The position numbers and the translations under genes were made by a program. From assembly GCA_017457105.1 (NCBI GenBank), contig JAFTIA010000051.1, forward strand, positions 1 to 32,196: a DNA stretch of 32,196 nucleotides. The letters run 5' to 3'. Below the pieces are notes generated by a model. That model had not been told where the DNA came from and searched no databases. It saw nothing but the letters and a program-made list of their open reading frames with translations. Below are positions 1 to 7,445 of the stretch, piece by piece. How positions within the stretch are numbered: the stretch's first letter is position 1; each line of letters begins with the position of its first letter. The stretch is from Lentisphaeria bacterium. Lineage in GTDB: Bacteria; Verrucomicrobiota; Lentisphaeria; Victivallales; Victivallaceae.

Positions 1-8
1 GAATGCGG

Positions 9-88
9 TTTTGCAATGAGATGCCGGAGGTAGGTCGATGGAGCTACCTGTAAGGTAACTCCGGAGACCGCCCCTTCGGCAGGTCGAA
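9..88. repeat. 80-bp structured direct repeat, copy 1
   Basis: This stretch is identical, base for base, to 154-233. It contains two hairpins: a stem-loop whose GGAG/CTCC and TACC/GGTA arms flank a TGTAA loop, and a stem of GACC-GCC paired with GGC-A-GGTC around CCTTC. The left flank of this copy is nearly cut off by the window start, so it is not possible to say whether it also sits in an inverted repeat. Its right flank does not match that of copy 2. I do not recognise the family. Confidence 0.85.
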
Positions 89-111
89 TTAAATCTGTAA
101 CTGTGAGCAAA

Positions 112-278
112 GTTCGGGGAGAGCGGGAGAGAGTCAAAAAGAATGAATGCAGTTTTTGCAATGAGATGCCGGAGGTAGGTCGATGGAGCTACCTGTAAGG
201 TAACTCCGGAGACCGCCCCTTCGGCAGGTCGAAGCAAAAACGCATTCAGATTTTTGAGCTCTCCCGCTCTCCCCGAAC
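112..278. repeat. Long inverted-repeat element enclosing copy 2 of the 80-bp repeat
   Basis: Positions 112-131 are the perfect reverse complement of 259-278 (20 bp). Pairing continues inward with gaps: GAATGC at 145-150 with GCATTC at 242-247, and GTTTTTGC at 152-159 with GCAAAAAC at 234-241. The enclosed core (154-233) is copy 2 of the 80-bp repeat and folds into two hairpins, 185-207 and 211-230. An alternative stem pairs AGGTAG 173-178 with CTACCT 189-194. As RNA or extruded DNA this would be a long stem capped by two hairpins. It could be a MITE- or REP-like element, or a structured RNA. No transposase is nearby. Confidence 0.8.
154..233. repeat. 80-bp structured direct repeat, copy 2
   Basis: Identical to 9-88 with a start-to-start distance of 145 bp. 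The identity ends sharply: just outside the core the flanks differ (a G-to-A change and an extra T on the left, unrelated sequence on the right). This suggests the 80-bp core, not the flanks, is the conserved or copied unit. Confidence 0.85.
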
Positions 279-280
279 AA

Positions 281-347
281 AAAAAAAGAGCGACTGTCCG
301 GATCTCTGCCTTTGGAGGGGGGGATGGCAAAAACTCGAAACAGTCGC
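281..347 (-). terminator. Stem followed by T-tract, minus strand; possible end of a small RNA or of the mnmE transcript
   Basis: GCGACTGT at 290-297 is the exact reverse complement of ACAGTCGC at 340-347, with a 42-nt loop. On the minus strand the stem is followed by TC and a run of nine or more T (279-288 region). The loop is long for a simple terminator. It lies about 100 nt beyond the mnmE stop and touches the outer end of the inverted-repeat element. It could end the mnmE transcript or a short independent RNA; no convincing promoter decides between them. Confidence 0.45.
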
Positions 348-449
348 AAAATTCTTTCTGCTGGGATATACTTTAGCACGCACCAGTGTATTTGCAAGAG
401 TTAAAGCAATTTTTTTCTGCTTTTTCTTACGGAAACAGGGAAAGATGGA

Positions 450-1760
450 CTATTTACCGATGCAGAAGCGGGAAAAAATCTTTTCAAGAATGTCGGGGTC
501 GGCATATTCGCCGGTGATGCGACCGAGGGCTTCCAGAGAACTCCGGAGGGGGATGGCGGCAAGGTCCCAACGCTGATCACGCAAAAGGGACATGGCTTCC
601 GGCAGGGCTTGCAGGGCTTGTTCCAGTTCGGCGGCATGGCGGGAACTGACGGCAAAATCCGGTTCAGCCCAGTCCTCACGACCCCAGACGAGTTCCCGGA
701 ACATGCGGTGGAGAGAGTCCACATTTTCACCGGTAAGAGCGGAAAGGTGGACGGTACGGCAATTCAATTCAGGCAATATGCGATCACCTGCCATATCCAT
801 TTTGTTCCACACGGCAATGGCACGGTCATGGGGCTGAAATCCGCCCGGATCGCCGGTGGAGGCATCCAGCACGCGCAGTTCCACTTCTGCGGAAGCGATC
901 TCCCGGCGGCTGCGCTCAATGCCGATGCGTTCAACTTCGTCATCACTTTGCCGCAATCCGGCGGTATCAGTAAGGCGCACCGGGATACCGCCCAGAGTGG
1001 CGGTTTCTTCCAGCGTATCGCGGGTAGTACCGGGGATGGATGTCACAATGGCCCGTTCACGCCCGAGGATACGGTTAAGCAAACTGGACTTCCCGGCATT
1101 GGGCAGGCCGGAAATCACCACACGGACCCCCTGACGGATCACCATGCCGTCGCGGGCACCGGCAAGAAGTTTGGCAAGTTCCCCGGCAGGAGCGGCAAGC
1201 CGGTCAGCAAGATCCGTATCCCAATCCAGTTCTTCATCGGGGAAATCCAGATGGGATTCACATTCAGCAAGGACGGCAGCCAGATTGTCCCGGAGCGTTG
1301 CCAGAACCCGGCTCAAGGCACCGGAAAGCTGTTTTTCTGCCAGATTCAGAGCCATGCGGCTGTCTGCGGAAATGATTTCGCTCACGGCTTCCGCCCGGAC
1401 AAGGTCCAGTTTACCATTCACAAAAGCACGGAAGGTAAACTCCCCCGGCTCCGCCATGCGGCAGCCGCCCCGGAGAGTGCACTGCAATACCTGATCCGCC
1501 GCCAGCGCGCCTCCGTGACAATGCAATTCCACCACATCATCCCCGGTATAACTGCGGGGGCCCGGCATGTAAACGGCAAGAACCTGATCCCCTCCGCAAC
1601 GGCCAAGACACATCATCCGGGCATTTTCCCGGCACAAAGGGGCCTTCCCATGCCAGACCCGGTTGCCGACGGCAAGGGCATCCGGCCCGGAAATGCGAAT
1701 CACCGCAATGGCACCGCCGACGGCAGTGGCAGGAGCGGCAATGGTATCAACAGTATTCAT
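450..1760 (-). CDS. mnmE: tRNA uridine-5-carboxymethylaminomethyl(34) synthesis GTPase MnmE
   Basis: MnmE is a potassium-dependent GTPase that, with MnmG, modifies the wobble uridine (U34) of certain tRNAs in the cytoplasm. The 436-residue protein is complete. The N-terminal tetrahydrofolate-binding domain runs to about residue 115. A helical domain follows, with the G domain inserted: P-loop GLPNAGKS at 218-225, TTRD near 245-248, DTAG at 265-268 and NKMD at 319-322. The protein ends in the catalytic CIGK motif at 433-436. The start was set at the ATG at 1760 because the family begins with a short MNTVDTIAA-type stretch; the frame stays open further upstream but that part is unlike MnmE. No strong Shine-Dalgarno is visible. 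The gene is divergent from the TPR operon. No mnmG partner is in the window. Confidence 0.97.
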   Translation of the reverse strand: MNTVDTIAAPATAVGGAIAVIRISGPDALAVGNRVWHGKAPLCRENARMMCLGRCGGDQVLAVYMPGPRSYTGDDVVELHCHGGALAADQVLQCTLRGGCRMAEPGEFTFRAFVNGKLDLVRAEAVSEIISADSRMALNLAEKQLSGALSRVLATLRDNLAAVLAECESHLDFPDEELDWDTDLADRLAAPAGELAKLLAGARDGMVIRQGVRVVISGLPNAGKSSLLNRILGRERAIVTSIPGTTRDTLEETATLGGIPVRLTDTAGLRQSDDEVERIGIERSRREIASAEVELRVLDASTGDPGGFQPHDRAIAVWNKMDMAGDRILPELNCRTVHLSALTGENVDSLHRMFRELVWGREDWAEPDFAVSSRHAAELEQALQALPEAMSLLRDQRWDLAAIPLRSSLEALGRITGEYADPDILEKIFSRFCIGK

Positions 1761-1797
1761 AAAAACAAGAACCTTTTCTTCTCTTTTCAGCGAAAAG

Positions 1798-1826
1798 AAT
1801 ATACCGCATTTTGCAGGAAAAGCCAA
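1798..1826 (-). promoter_or_regulatory. Probable mnmE promoter
   Basis: On the minus strand TTGGCT (1821-1826) is separated by 17 nt from TATATT (1798-1803), about 40 nt before the mnmE ATG. It matches the sigma-70-type pattern seen at several genes here. Confidence 0.55.
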
Positions 1827-1866
1827 CAGAAAACGCTTCTTTTTTCTTCTTTTTCGCAAGATCATC

Positions 1867-1896
1867 TGTGGAATATTGCCGGGAACGCTGTATAGT
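1867..1896 (+). promoter_or_regulatory. Probable promoter of the TPR-HAD-YqfO-hydrolase operon
   Basis: TATAGT at 1891-1896 is a good -10 element and lies in the 9-mer TGTATAGTA also found at gyrA and pckG. The -35 (TGTGGA, 1867-1872, 18 nt upstream) is weak. Confidence 0.45.
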
Positions 1897-1926
1897 ATCC
1901 TGTGAATGAAAAAAGGAAAGGATTTC

Positions 1927-3654
1927 ATGATGCAAAAAATGGTTTTACTGCTGTGTTTCTTTGCGCTGGGCTCCATTTGGGCAGGAGGCATGGATTCCGA
2001 TACACCGGATCGCCCCCCGGAACAGGCGGCGCCGGTGCAGCTCCGGACTCAAGCCATGGAGCATTTCATCCGGGCAATGATGGAGAAAGACCCGCAAAAA
2101 CGCCTGCCGGAACTTCTGAAATCTCTGGAGGCAGATCCGGAAGCCAAAATGCCGCTCCAAATCCTTTCAGAAATGTACCGCACCCAGCCGGAACCCATTC
2201 AAAAACAGGTGGCGGAAGGCGTGTTGACCATTGCGGAAAAATACCCAGCCAGCATACTTCTGAACCTGACCGCCGTTAAAATGGCTGAAAAAATTTCTCC
2301 GGAAATGAATGAACGGGCAAAAAAAGCGGCGGCGGCAGTGATCCGGAGATCCAAAAACGGCACGCCGCGGGATGCCTTTATGGGTCTTGTCGGGGTTCAT
2401 CTGCAGGATCTTGTTATGCAGGAAAATTGGGAAGAAGCCTACAACATGCTGCAGGCAGTCATCTCCCATGCGGATGAGCCGGAATTGGCGCTGTATGACT
2501 GGGCTGGCAGTGTCAGCAAAGACGCGGCCCGCCGTGCCAGTCCGGAACGCCGCTGGCTGGGGTTGCGGGAAAGTGAACGGGCTGTGTGGAAAGCCCGTCA
2601 GCAAAAAACGGTGGAGTTATCCAGAAAGAACGAATCCAAACTGGAAAATCTGCGGGCGGTGGAACATTTAACAGATTTCTATATCCGGATGCGCTGTCCG
2701 GAAGATGCCCTCCGTTTGACCAATGAAGCAACAAAGAAATTTACCGGCAATACCGATGCGGAATTTTTGAGACTGACCACACTGCTCCGGCTCCGCCGGT
2801 ATCAGGAAGCGTTGCTTCTGGCGGAAAAATTGACCGGAGTTTCACCTCAAAGCCCCGGCTGTCTGATGCTTCTGGGGCAATGCGCCATGCACTGCGGAGA
2901 ATACGAAAAAGCCCTTCAGACCGGCCGCAAACTCCTGCAAGTCAAGCCGGATTCCAGTGAAGCCCGTTGCTTTATCGCTCTTGCGCTGATCTTCAATAAG
3001 AAAATGGATGAAGCCGCCAAAGAGATCATTGCCATTCAGGATCCGGAAAGCCGCACGATGCTGGAAAGCTTTCTGCGCCATCATACCGAAAGCCGGAGCG
3101 TTTATCTTGAGCGGCTCCGCAAACTGCAGAAAAACCCCAATTACAAGGGGGGCGATGCAATCTATGTCCCCATGCTCACCATAGCCGAGCAGACCAACGA
3201 TGTCAACCTTCTGGAAGAGTGCTGGCAGAATATGGAAAAAATGGGCAGTCTTGCCGATCCGACCAATGCCAATAATGTGGGTTATGTGGCCGCAAAACTG
3301 GGTCACCGCCTTCCGGAAGCAGGCAAATTGCTCCGTTTTGCACTGGATGCCGAACCGGAAAACGGGGCTTATCTGGACAGTATGGCATGGTATCTTTACT
3401 GCACTGGCAGCTATGAAGAAGCATGGCAAATGGTTCAGCTTGCCATAGAAGCCATGGAAGAAGAGCCGTCGCTGGGAGTTGTCCTCGAACACGCTGGCGA
3501 TATTGCCCTGAAGCTGGGCAAAAAAGAGGAAGCCCTGCAACTTTATTATCAGGCATTGGGGGATTTTCTTTCCCCGGATCTGGATTTGCCGGCAGTGCGG
3601 AAAAAAATTGAACAGGTAAAAAAAGAGTTGAATGGGGGAAAGGATAAAAAATGA
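1927..3654 (+). CDS. Secreted or periplasmic tetratricopeptide-repeat protein
   Basis: A 575-residue protein with an N-terminal hydrophobic signal segment (MVLLLCFFALGSIWAGG-type) and no lipobox cysteine, so export to the periplasm is likely. The rest is helical with TPR-like units. The clearest lie in the middle (YQEALLLAEKL, YEKALQTGRKLL, followed by spacer residues such as PDSSEA) and near the C-terminus (YEEAWQMVQLAIEA, KEEALQLYYQALG). TPR proteins act as protein-binding scaffolds; the partner is unknown. The start was chosen because AAAGGA (1917-1922) sits 4 nt before ATG 1927 and 7 nt before the adjacent ATG 1930, which may be the real start. An upstream ATG at 1906 lacks a site and would spoil the signal peptide. 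The stop overlaps the next gene's start (ATGA). Confidence 0.85.
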   Translation: MMQKMVLLLCFFALGSIWAGGMDSDTPDRPPEQAAPVQLRTQAMEHFIRAMMEKDPQKRLPELLKSLEADPEAKMPLQILSEMYRTQPEPIQKQVAEGVLTIAEKYPASILLNLTAVKMAEKISPEMNERAKKAAAAVIRRSKNGTPRDAFMGLVGVHLQDLVMQENWEEAYNMLQAVISHADEPELALYDWAGSVSKDAARRASPERRWLGLRESERAVWKARQQKTVELSRKNESKLENLRAVEHLTDFYIRMRCPEDALRLTNEATKKFTGNTDAEFLRLTTLLRLRRYQEALLLAEKLTGVSPQSPGCLMLLGQCAMHCGEYEKALQTGRKLLQVKPDSSEARCFIALALIFNKKMDEAAKEIIAIQDPESRTMLESFLRHHTESRSVYLERLRKLQKNPNYKGGDAIYVPMLTIAEQTNDVNLLEECWQNMEKMGSLADPTNANNVGYVAAKLGHRLPEAGKLLRFALDAEPENGAYLDSMAWYLYCTGSYEEAWQMVQLAIEAMEEEPSLGVVLEHAGDIALKLGKKEEALQLYYQALGDFLSPDLDLPAVRKKIEQVKKELNGGKDKK

Positions 3655-4226
3655 TTACTCCCGGAGTTGTAGCACTGGATATTGGCGGCGTTTGCGTGGA
3701 ACTGCATCCGGAACGCTGTTTCGGCGTGTTGGGGTTCCATTCCATCGAGGAAGTCCCCATTGCGGTCCTCGGTGCCGTGGATCAGATGGAGATCGGCAAG
3801 ATCGATGAGCTGGAATTTGCAGAAATTTTCCGCAAAACCGTCCAATCAGACCGCCCCACAGAAGAACTTGCCGCCTTGTGGTGCGCCACGCTCGGGGAAC
3901 CCATGCCGGGGATGGCGGCACTGGTACGGGATATGAAAAAGGCCGGATTCAAGCCGGTCTTTTTCTCGGATACCAGCAGTTTGCACATGCGTTATTTCCG
4001 GGAACGGTTCCCGCTGGCGGAATTTGTGCCGGACGGGATCTACAGCTTCGTCACCGGTGCAAAGAAGCCCTCCCCCGCCATGTTTGCGGCGTTTGAGGCG
4101 GACTACGGCAAACCGGTCCTCTATATCGACGACCGGGAATTCTGTCTTTCCGGTGCGGAAGCCTTTCAGTGGCCCACCCACCGGTTTGTCAATGCGGATA
4201 CCCTCCGTGAATTTCTGGGGTTATAA
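3651..4226 (+). CDS. HAD-superfamily hydrolase (YihX-like phosphatase)
   Basis: A 191-residue cytoplasmic HAD-family protein, probably a phosphatase of a small phosphorylated metabolite. Motif I is ALDIGGV with the nucleophile at Asp10; the usual second Asp (D+2) is Gly, as in the YihX-type subgroup with DLGN/DLGG motifs. Motif II is FFSDTS, motif III the lysine in GAKKPSP, and motif IV LYIDDRE, which binds magnesium. The helical cap lies between motifs I and II. The start overlaps the TPR stop in an ATGA arrangement, with a GGGGGAAAGGA-type site just upstream, so translation is probably coupled. The substrate cannot be told from sequence. Confidence 0.85.
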   Translation: MITPGVVALDIGGVCVELHPERCFGVLGFHSIEEVPIAVLGAVDQMEIGKIDELEFAEIFRKTVQSDRPTEELAALWCATLGEPMPGMAALVRDMKKAGFKPVFFSDTSSLHMRYFRERFPLAEFVPDGIYSFVTGAKKPSPAMFAAFEADYGKPVLYIDDREFCLSGAEAFQWPTHRFVNADTLREFLGL

Positions 4227-4561
4227 TGGAAAAAATTTATCAGTTGGTCATTTACGTCCCGGAAACCCACAGGGAAACGGTCAAAAAGGCCTGTTTTGCC
4301 GCCGGTGCAGGGAAGTTGGGGAATTATGACTGCTGCTGTTTTGAAACTTCCGGAACGGGTCAATTCCGCCCGCTCCCCGGAAGTGATCCCTTTTGCGGAA
4401 GCGAAGGATCTGTTTGCAAAACGCCGGAAGTAAAACTGGAAATGATCTGTTCCGGAAAAGTTCTGGCACCCGTGATCGCCGCACTTTTGCAGGCGCATCC
4501 CTATGAAACCCCCGCTTATCACTATTTCCCGGTGTGCGATACGCCGCCGGATCACATTTGA
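4226..4561 (+). CDS. NIF3/YqfO-like small protein (CutA-fold type)
   Basis: A 111-residue protein resembling the free-standing form of the YqfO insertion domain of NIF3-family proteins. Recognisable family stretches are VIYVPETHRETVKKA, AAGAGKLGNYDCCCF, GQFRPLPGSDPF and the C-terminal AHPYETPAY. Known members are small, trimer-forming and of unclear biochemical role, so no reaction is claimed. The start ATG shares one base with the HAD stop codon (TAATG), a strong sign of translational coupling. The CCC run and GSDPFCGS may form a metal site, but that is speculation. Confidence 0.82.
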   Translation: MEKIYQLVIYVPETHRETVKKACFAAGAGKLGNYDCCCFETSGTGQFRPLPGSDPFCGSEGSVCKTPEVKLEMICSGKVLAPVIAALLQAHPYETPAYHYFPVCDTPPDHI

Positions 4562-4581
4562 TTTCATGAAAGGATGGATTT

Positions 4582-5505
4582 ATGCCCCAGTTACGCACCA
4601 TTGCCTACCCCTGCCCCTCGGACCGCAGTATGCAGCCTGCCCAGGTGCAGTTCGCCCCCGATGACAAGCCCCGCCCGCTGGTGGTGGCACTTCACACATG
4701 GAGTTACTCTTATGATGCCAACTGCACCGATTATGCGGCTTATTGCGAAAAATACGGTGCCCACCTGATCTTCCCCCATTTCCGGGGCCCAAACTGGACA
4801 CCGGATGCCCTGGGTTCGGATCTGGCGGTGGCGGACATTGCGTCCGCAGTCCATTTTATGCTGGAAAGTGTACCGGTGGATCCGGAAAGGATCTATCTTG
4901 TAGGCGGTTCCGGCGGCGGACACATGGCTCTTCTGATGGCGGGCAGGATCCCGGAACTGTGGACAGCGGTTTCCGCATGGTGCCCCATTTCCGACGTCGC
5001 GGCATGGCACCGCCAGTGCGCCGGGACACGGTTCAAAAATTACGCGGAACACATCGAAAAAGCCTGCGGAAATCCGCCGGATGCAGAAGAAATGGCGTAC
5101 CGCTCCCCCGTGACCTATCTGGAAAACGCCCGGAAACTCCCCATAGACATTGCCACCGGCATCCATGACGGTCATCAGGGCAGTGTCCCGGTCAGCCAGG
5201 CGTTGAATGCGTTCAATCTTCTGGCAGAACCGGAAGACCGTTTTACAGAAGAAGAAATCAATGATATGGTGGAACACGAAGCGGCACCGCCCCATTTTGC
5301 CGCCCCTGCCCCCGATCCGGCTTACGGCAAGACGGCGATCCATGTCCGCCGCCAGTCCGGCAATGCCCGGATCACCCTTTTTGAGGGAGCCCACGATTCC
5401 CTTACGGAAATCGGGGTGGCATGGCTGATGAATCAACGCCGATCCAAGCCCCCCGTCTGGGATATCGGCGAACTTACTGCCCGTGCCCACGGCCTTGCCC
5501 ACTGA
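4582..5505 (+). CDS. Alpha/beta hydrolase, prolyl-oligopeptidase (S9)-like
   Basis: A 307-residue serine hydrolase without a signal peptide, so probably cytoplasmic. The oxyanion strand is LVVALHTW. The nucleophile elbow is GGSGGG with Ser110. The acid is likely Asp196 in GIHDGHQG and the base His271 in FEGAHD. Spacing and order fit single-domain S9/acetyl-xylan-esterase-like enzymes lacking the beta-propeller, so an esterase or peptidase acting on a small substrate is likely. The start has a GGATGGA-type site about 5 nt before the ATG. It is last in the four-gene operon, 20 nt after the YqfO-like gene. The hairpin region beyond 5518 could end the transcript. Confidence 0.85.
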   Translation: MPQLRTIAYPCPSDRSMQPAQVQFAPDDKPRPLVVALHTWSYSYDANCTDYAAYCEKYGAHLIFPHFRGPNWTPDALGSDLAVADIASAVHFMLESVPVDPERIYLVGGSGGGHMALLMAGRIPELWTAVSAWCPISDVAAWHRQCAGTRFKNYAEHIEKACGNPPDAEEMAYRSPVTYLENARKLPIDIATGIHDGHQGSVPVSQALNAFNLLAEPEDRFTEEEINDMVEHEAAPPHFAAPAPDPAYGKTAIHVRRQSGNARITLFEGAHDSLTEIGVAWLMNQRRSKPPVWDIGELTARAHGLAH

Positions 5506-5926
5506 TTAAGCTCCACTGAAAAAGCACGGCACTTTGCCGGCAAGGGGGGGGACACCCGCTGGCATGTGGTCGGGTGTCGCTTCGCTCTTGAGTTTTCTGT
5601 GCTTTCACCAAATGCAAAGCGCATTCCCTCTGGTTGGCAGAGTACATTACGCAGAGCACAGGGAGGGGGCAAAGCCAGTACGGATAAGTACGGATGGGTA
5701 CGGAGATAGGGAGAACTTGGCTCTCTGGCGGCCATGCGCTCTGGAAATTCAAAAAAGCACATAGCTCGCACGATGCCATGTGCCACTCCTCCGTACCTTT
5801 CCGTACTCTTCCGTACCCATCCGTACCCGTCTTCGCTACGCTGCGCCGTGGCAAACCGGCATTGCTCCCAGTATCGGCTTTGCGCAAAGTGCTTTGCCAG
5901 CCCCTGAGGACACTAACGAAACACTG
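5506..5926. repeat. Non-coding inverted-repeat island between convergent genes
   Basis: No gene is credible here. Outer stem AAAGCAC (5521-5527) pairs with GTGCTTT (5599-5605), enclosing a perfect 8-bp stem GACACCCG (5551-5558) with CGGGTGTC (5571-5578). Further on, three 10-bp units with the core GTACGGA (5677-5706) face four exact 10-bp units with the core TCCGTAC (5790-5830) in inverted orientation. Outside these arms, the reverse complement of about 5630-5660 resembles about 5880-5910 (GCTCTGCGTAATGTACTCTG against GCTTTGCGCAAAGTGCTTTG). The whole can fold as a large imperfect hairpin. It lies between the ends of the S9 hydrolase and the thioesterase and may help terminate both transcripts. 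It could instead be a MITE-like insertion. Confidence 0.7.
5551..5578 (+). terminator. Perfect 8-bp hairpin after the hydrolase operon, possible terminator
   Basis: GACACCCG and CGGGTGTC pair around a 12-nt loop, 46 nt after the hydrolase stop. No T-tract follows, so if it terminates it is not a canonical intrinsic terminator. Confidence 0.3.
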
Positions 5927-6658
5927 TTACAGCGTGCCCTGCGCTTGAAAATAGACCGTTTCCCCGTCCGGGGAGCGGCCTTCCATGCGGAATTCAGAAC
6001 CGTTCTCCAAGCCGCCGCGGCAGACGATGTCCGCCCCCAGAGTCCCGGCGTGCTGAAAAAGGATCTGCAATGTTGCAGGTGCCCGGTTTTCCCCGGTCAG
6101 CGTCCCCAGCATATCATGAACAAATGCCGCAAAAAAAGCATTGTTCAAATGCTGATTCACATCCACAAGGGAATGACGCACCGTATAAGTATTTTCCGCC
6201 ACCTTTTCAGGCAATGCGGCAATGCGGGCGGGAACCGGGAAATGGCGGGGCTTATCTTCATTCATGGGAAGAGCTGTCCCCAGCGTTTCCACGATCCGCA
6301 GAGGCCGCAATGCCGCCGCATCCAATAAGAGCCAGCAGCTTGTGGCACGGGCGATCACAGAACCGGCCTCATCCGTCACCGTAAACTGGCGGATGGCAAA
6401 CAAACGCTCCACGCCGGTGGGATAGGTTTCCACCGTAACCGTTTCGCCGATGGCAGGCATCCGGGAAATTTCCACCGCAATGCGGGAAAGGACCCACGCT
6501 TTCCCCTGCTCCTGCAAATAATCCATCCCGCAACCCAGGATCTGGGCGTGTTCCGCCGCCGCATCCTGAAACATATCAAAAAGCGGCGCAAGCCGCAATA
6601 AACCATCCAGCCCCGCCTCGTGGTGACGGACCAGAAATTTCCGTTGTAAAAAATCCAT
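5927..6658 (-). CDS. Acyl-ACP thioesterase (FatA/FatB-like)
   Basis: A 243-residue double-hotdog enzyme that hydrolyses acyl-ACP to free fatty acid plus ACP in the cytoplasm. The first hotdog covers about residues 1-135 and the second 150-243. The catalytic motif Asp-x-Asn-x-His is present as VDVNQHLNN (Asp166, Asn168, His170), which defines the bacterial acyl-ACP thioesterase family; length is normal. The start ATG at 6658 has a strong GGAGGGG site 6 nt upstream. That site begins only about 7 nt past the T-tract of the preceding gene's terminator, so there is no room for a private promoter; expression likely depends on read-through. It is convergent with the hydrolase operon. Confidence 0.9.
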   Translation of the reverse strand: MDFLQRKFLVRHHEAGLDGLLRLAPLFDMFQDAAAEHAQILGCGMDYLQEQGKAWVLSRIAVEISRMPAIGETVTVETYPTGVERLFAIRQFTVTDEAGSVIARATSCWLLLDAAALRPLRIVETLGTALPMNEDKPRHFPVPARIAALPEKVAENTYTVRHSLVDVNQHLNNAFFAAFVHDMLGTLTGENRAPATLQILFQHAGTLGADIVCRGGLENGSEFRMEGRSPDGETVYFQAQGTL

Positions 6659-6678
6659 TTTTTAACCCCTCCAAATAC

Positions 6679-6710
6679 AAAAAAACCCGGCAACTGCGAG
6701 GCCGCCGGGT
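6679..6710 (-). terminator. Intrinsic terminator after the 62-aa gene
   Basis: ACCCGGC (6685-6691) pairs with GCCGGGT (6704-6710). On the minus strand it is followed by seven T. It lies 22 nt past the 62-aa gene stop and immediately before the thioesterase ribosome-binding site. Confidence 0.85.
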
Positions 6711-6731
6711 CAACTTGCGAGGCTTGAAAAA

Positions 6732-6920
6732 TTACTTCTTCAGGTTCGCCGGGGCCTTGTCCCAATCCGCCTTCTTCACAAAAGCGGTCAGCGGACGGCC
6801 GTCCTTGGTTTCCGCCTTGAAGGCGTAACGGATGCGGGTGTCGGAACCATAGGTCACGGCGGCGATGACTTCAGCCTGAACAGACTTCTTCATCTTCACA
6901 TCATAGAATGCGTGTTTCAT
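6732..6920 (-). CDS. Small basic protein of unknown function (62 aa)
   Basis: I do not recognise this protein. It is 62 residues, lysine-rich and without a membrane segment, beginning MKHAFYDVKMKKSVQAEV and ending ADWDKAPANLKK. A central KAETKDGRPLTAFVKKADW looks like a beta-rich fold. It is a real gene by three signs: an AAGGAG site 8 nt before the ATG at 6920, a promoter-like pair upstream and a strong terminator downstream. A GTG two codons earlier (6926) is too close to the AAGGAG to be the start. The isolated transcription unit suggests a well-expressed, conserved small cytoplasmic protein. Confidence 0.8.
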   Translation of the reverse strand: MKHAFYDVKMKKSVQAEVIAAVTYGSDTRIRYAFKAETKDGRPLTAFVKKADWDKAPANLKK

Positions 6921-6961
6921 TATCACTACTCCTTGGTTTTGTTAAGGGTTGTTTCTGCTTA

Positions 6962-6990
6962 AACATAATACCGTCTTTTCAATATGGCAA
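6962..6990 (-). promoter_or_regulatory. Possible promoter of the 62-aa gene
   Basis: TTGCCA (6985-6990), 17 nt, TATGTT (6962-6967) on the minus strand, about 40 nt before the start codon. The surrounding 6927-7056 is AT-rich and otherwise empty. Confidence 0.45.
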
Positions 6991-7056
6991 GCCCGAAAAT
7001 GAAAAAAAACGAATTTTTTTCTGTAAAAAACGCCATTGGAGAAGGAAAATCCGGTT

Positions 7057-7386
7057 TTATCGCCCGAAAACCCAGTCGGAGGCGGCTTTATCCTCCCGGG
7101 AACGCGACCGGAGATCCCGCTCCGGCAACCGGTTTTCCCGGGTGATCCCCTGCATCATTTCCCTCTCCTCTTCAGATAATCCACTTGCCATCAGAGAAGG
7201 GCGTTTTCCATGGGATTTACTGCTCCCGGGGAAAACCTCCTGCCGCCCCTGCTTCTGCACCTGACGGGGCCGGGGAGCGCGTTTGCGGGGCTCATTGTTC
7301 AACATCCGCTTCATCGCCTGACAACCGCCGCAAAACAGGAGCAGAACCAGCATGACTGCAACAGCCGAACCCATTTTCCACTTCAT
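7057..7386 (-). CDS. Small basic lipoprotein-like protein of unknown function
   Basis: A 109-residue protein with a positively charged start, a hydrophobic stretch (AVAVMLVLLLF) and CGGC, a weak but plausible lipobox with Cys20 as the lipid-modified residue. The mature part is strongly charged, rich in Arg, Lys, Gln and Glu, and probably disordered. I cannot assign a function. The ATG at 7386 is preferred over the in-frame GTG at 7392, because AAGGA lies 7 nt before the ATG. The rpsA terminator ends about 24 nt upstream, leaving no room for a separate promoter, so transcription probably comes from read-through of rpsA. Confidence 0.7.
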   Translation of the reverse strand: MKWKMGSAVAVMLVLLLFCGGCQAMKRMLNNEPRKRAPRPRQVQKQGRQEVFPGSSKSHGKRPSLMASGLSEEEREMMQGITRENRLPERDLRSRSREDKAASDWVFGR

Positions 7387-7409
7387 AATCACTTCCTTTT
7401 CCGGGGACG

Positions 7410-7445
7410 AAAAAACGCCGTCTGTCTTCCGGCAAACGGCGTTTT
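7410..7445 (-). terminator. Intrinsic terminator of rpsA
   Basis: Perfect 9-bp stem AAAACGCCG (7412-7420) with CGGCGTTTT (7437-7445), loop 16 nt, with a T-tract on the minus strand. It lies 23 nt beyond the rpsA stop. Confidence 0.88.

Noticed and set aside
1..280. Diversity-generating retroelement template/variable pair, or integron attC sites
   Set aside because: The two copies are identical with no A-directed changes and no reverse transcriptase is present; no GTTRRRY core site fits for attC.
134..397. An 87-codon minus-strand frame across the left-end repeat
   Set aside because: It runs through the structured repeat and inverted-repeat arm, has no ribosome site, and its sequence is low-grade with no domain; the DNA structure explains the region better.
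3651..4226. Inactive HAD protein because the second motif I Asp is Gly
   Set aside because: The same Gly occurs in an established active subgroup (YihX-type), and all other motifs are intact, so loss of activity is not supported.
5506..5926. CRISPR array or tandem gene remnant
   Set aside because: Units are only 10 bp, directly adjacent, with no spacers and no cas genes; frames here are short and lack ribosome sites.
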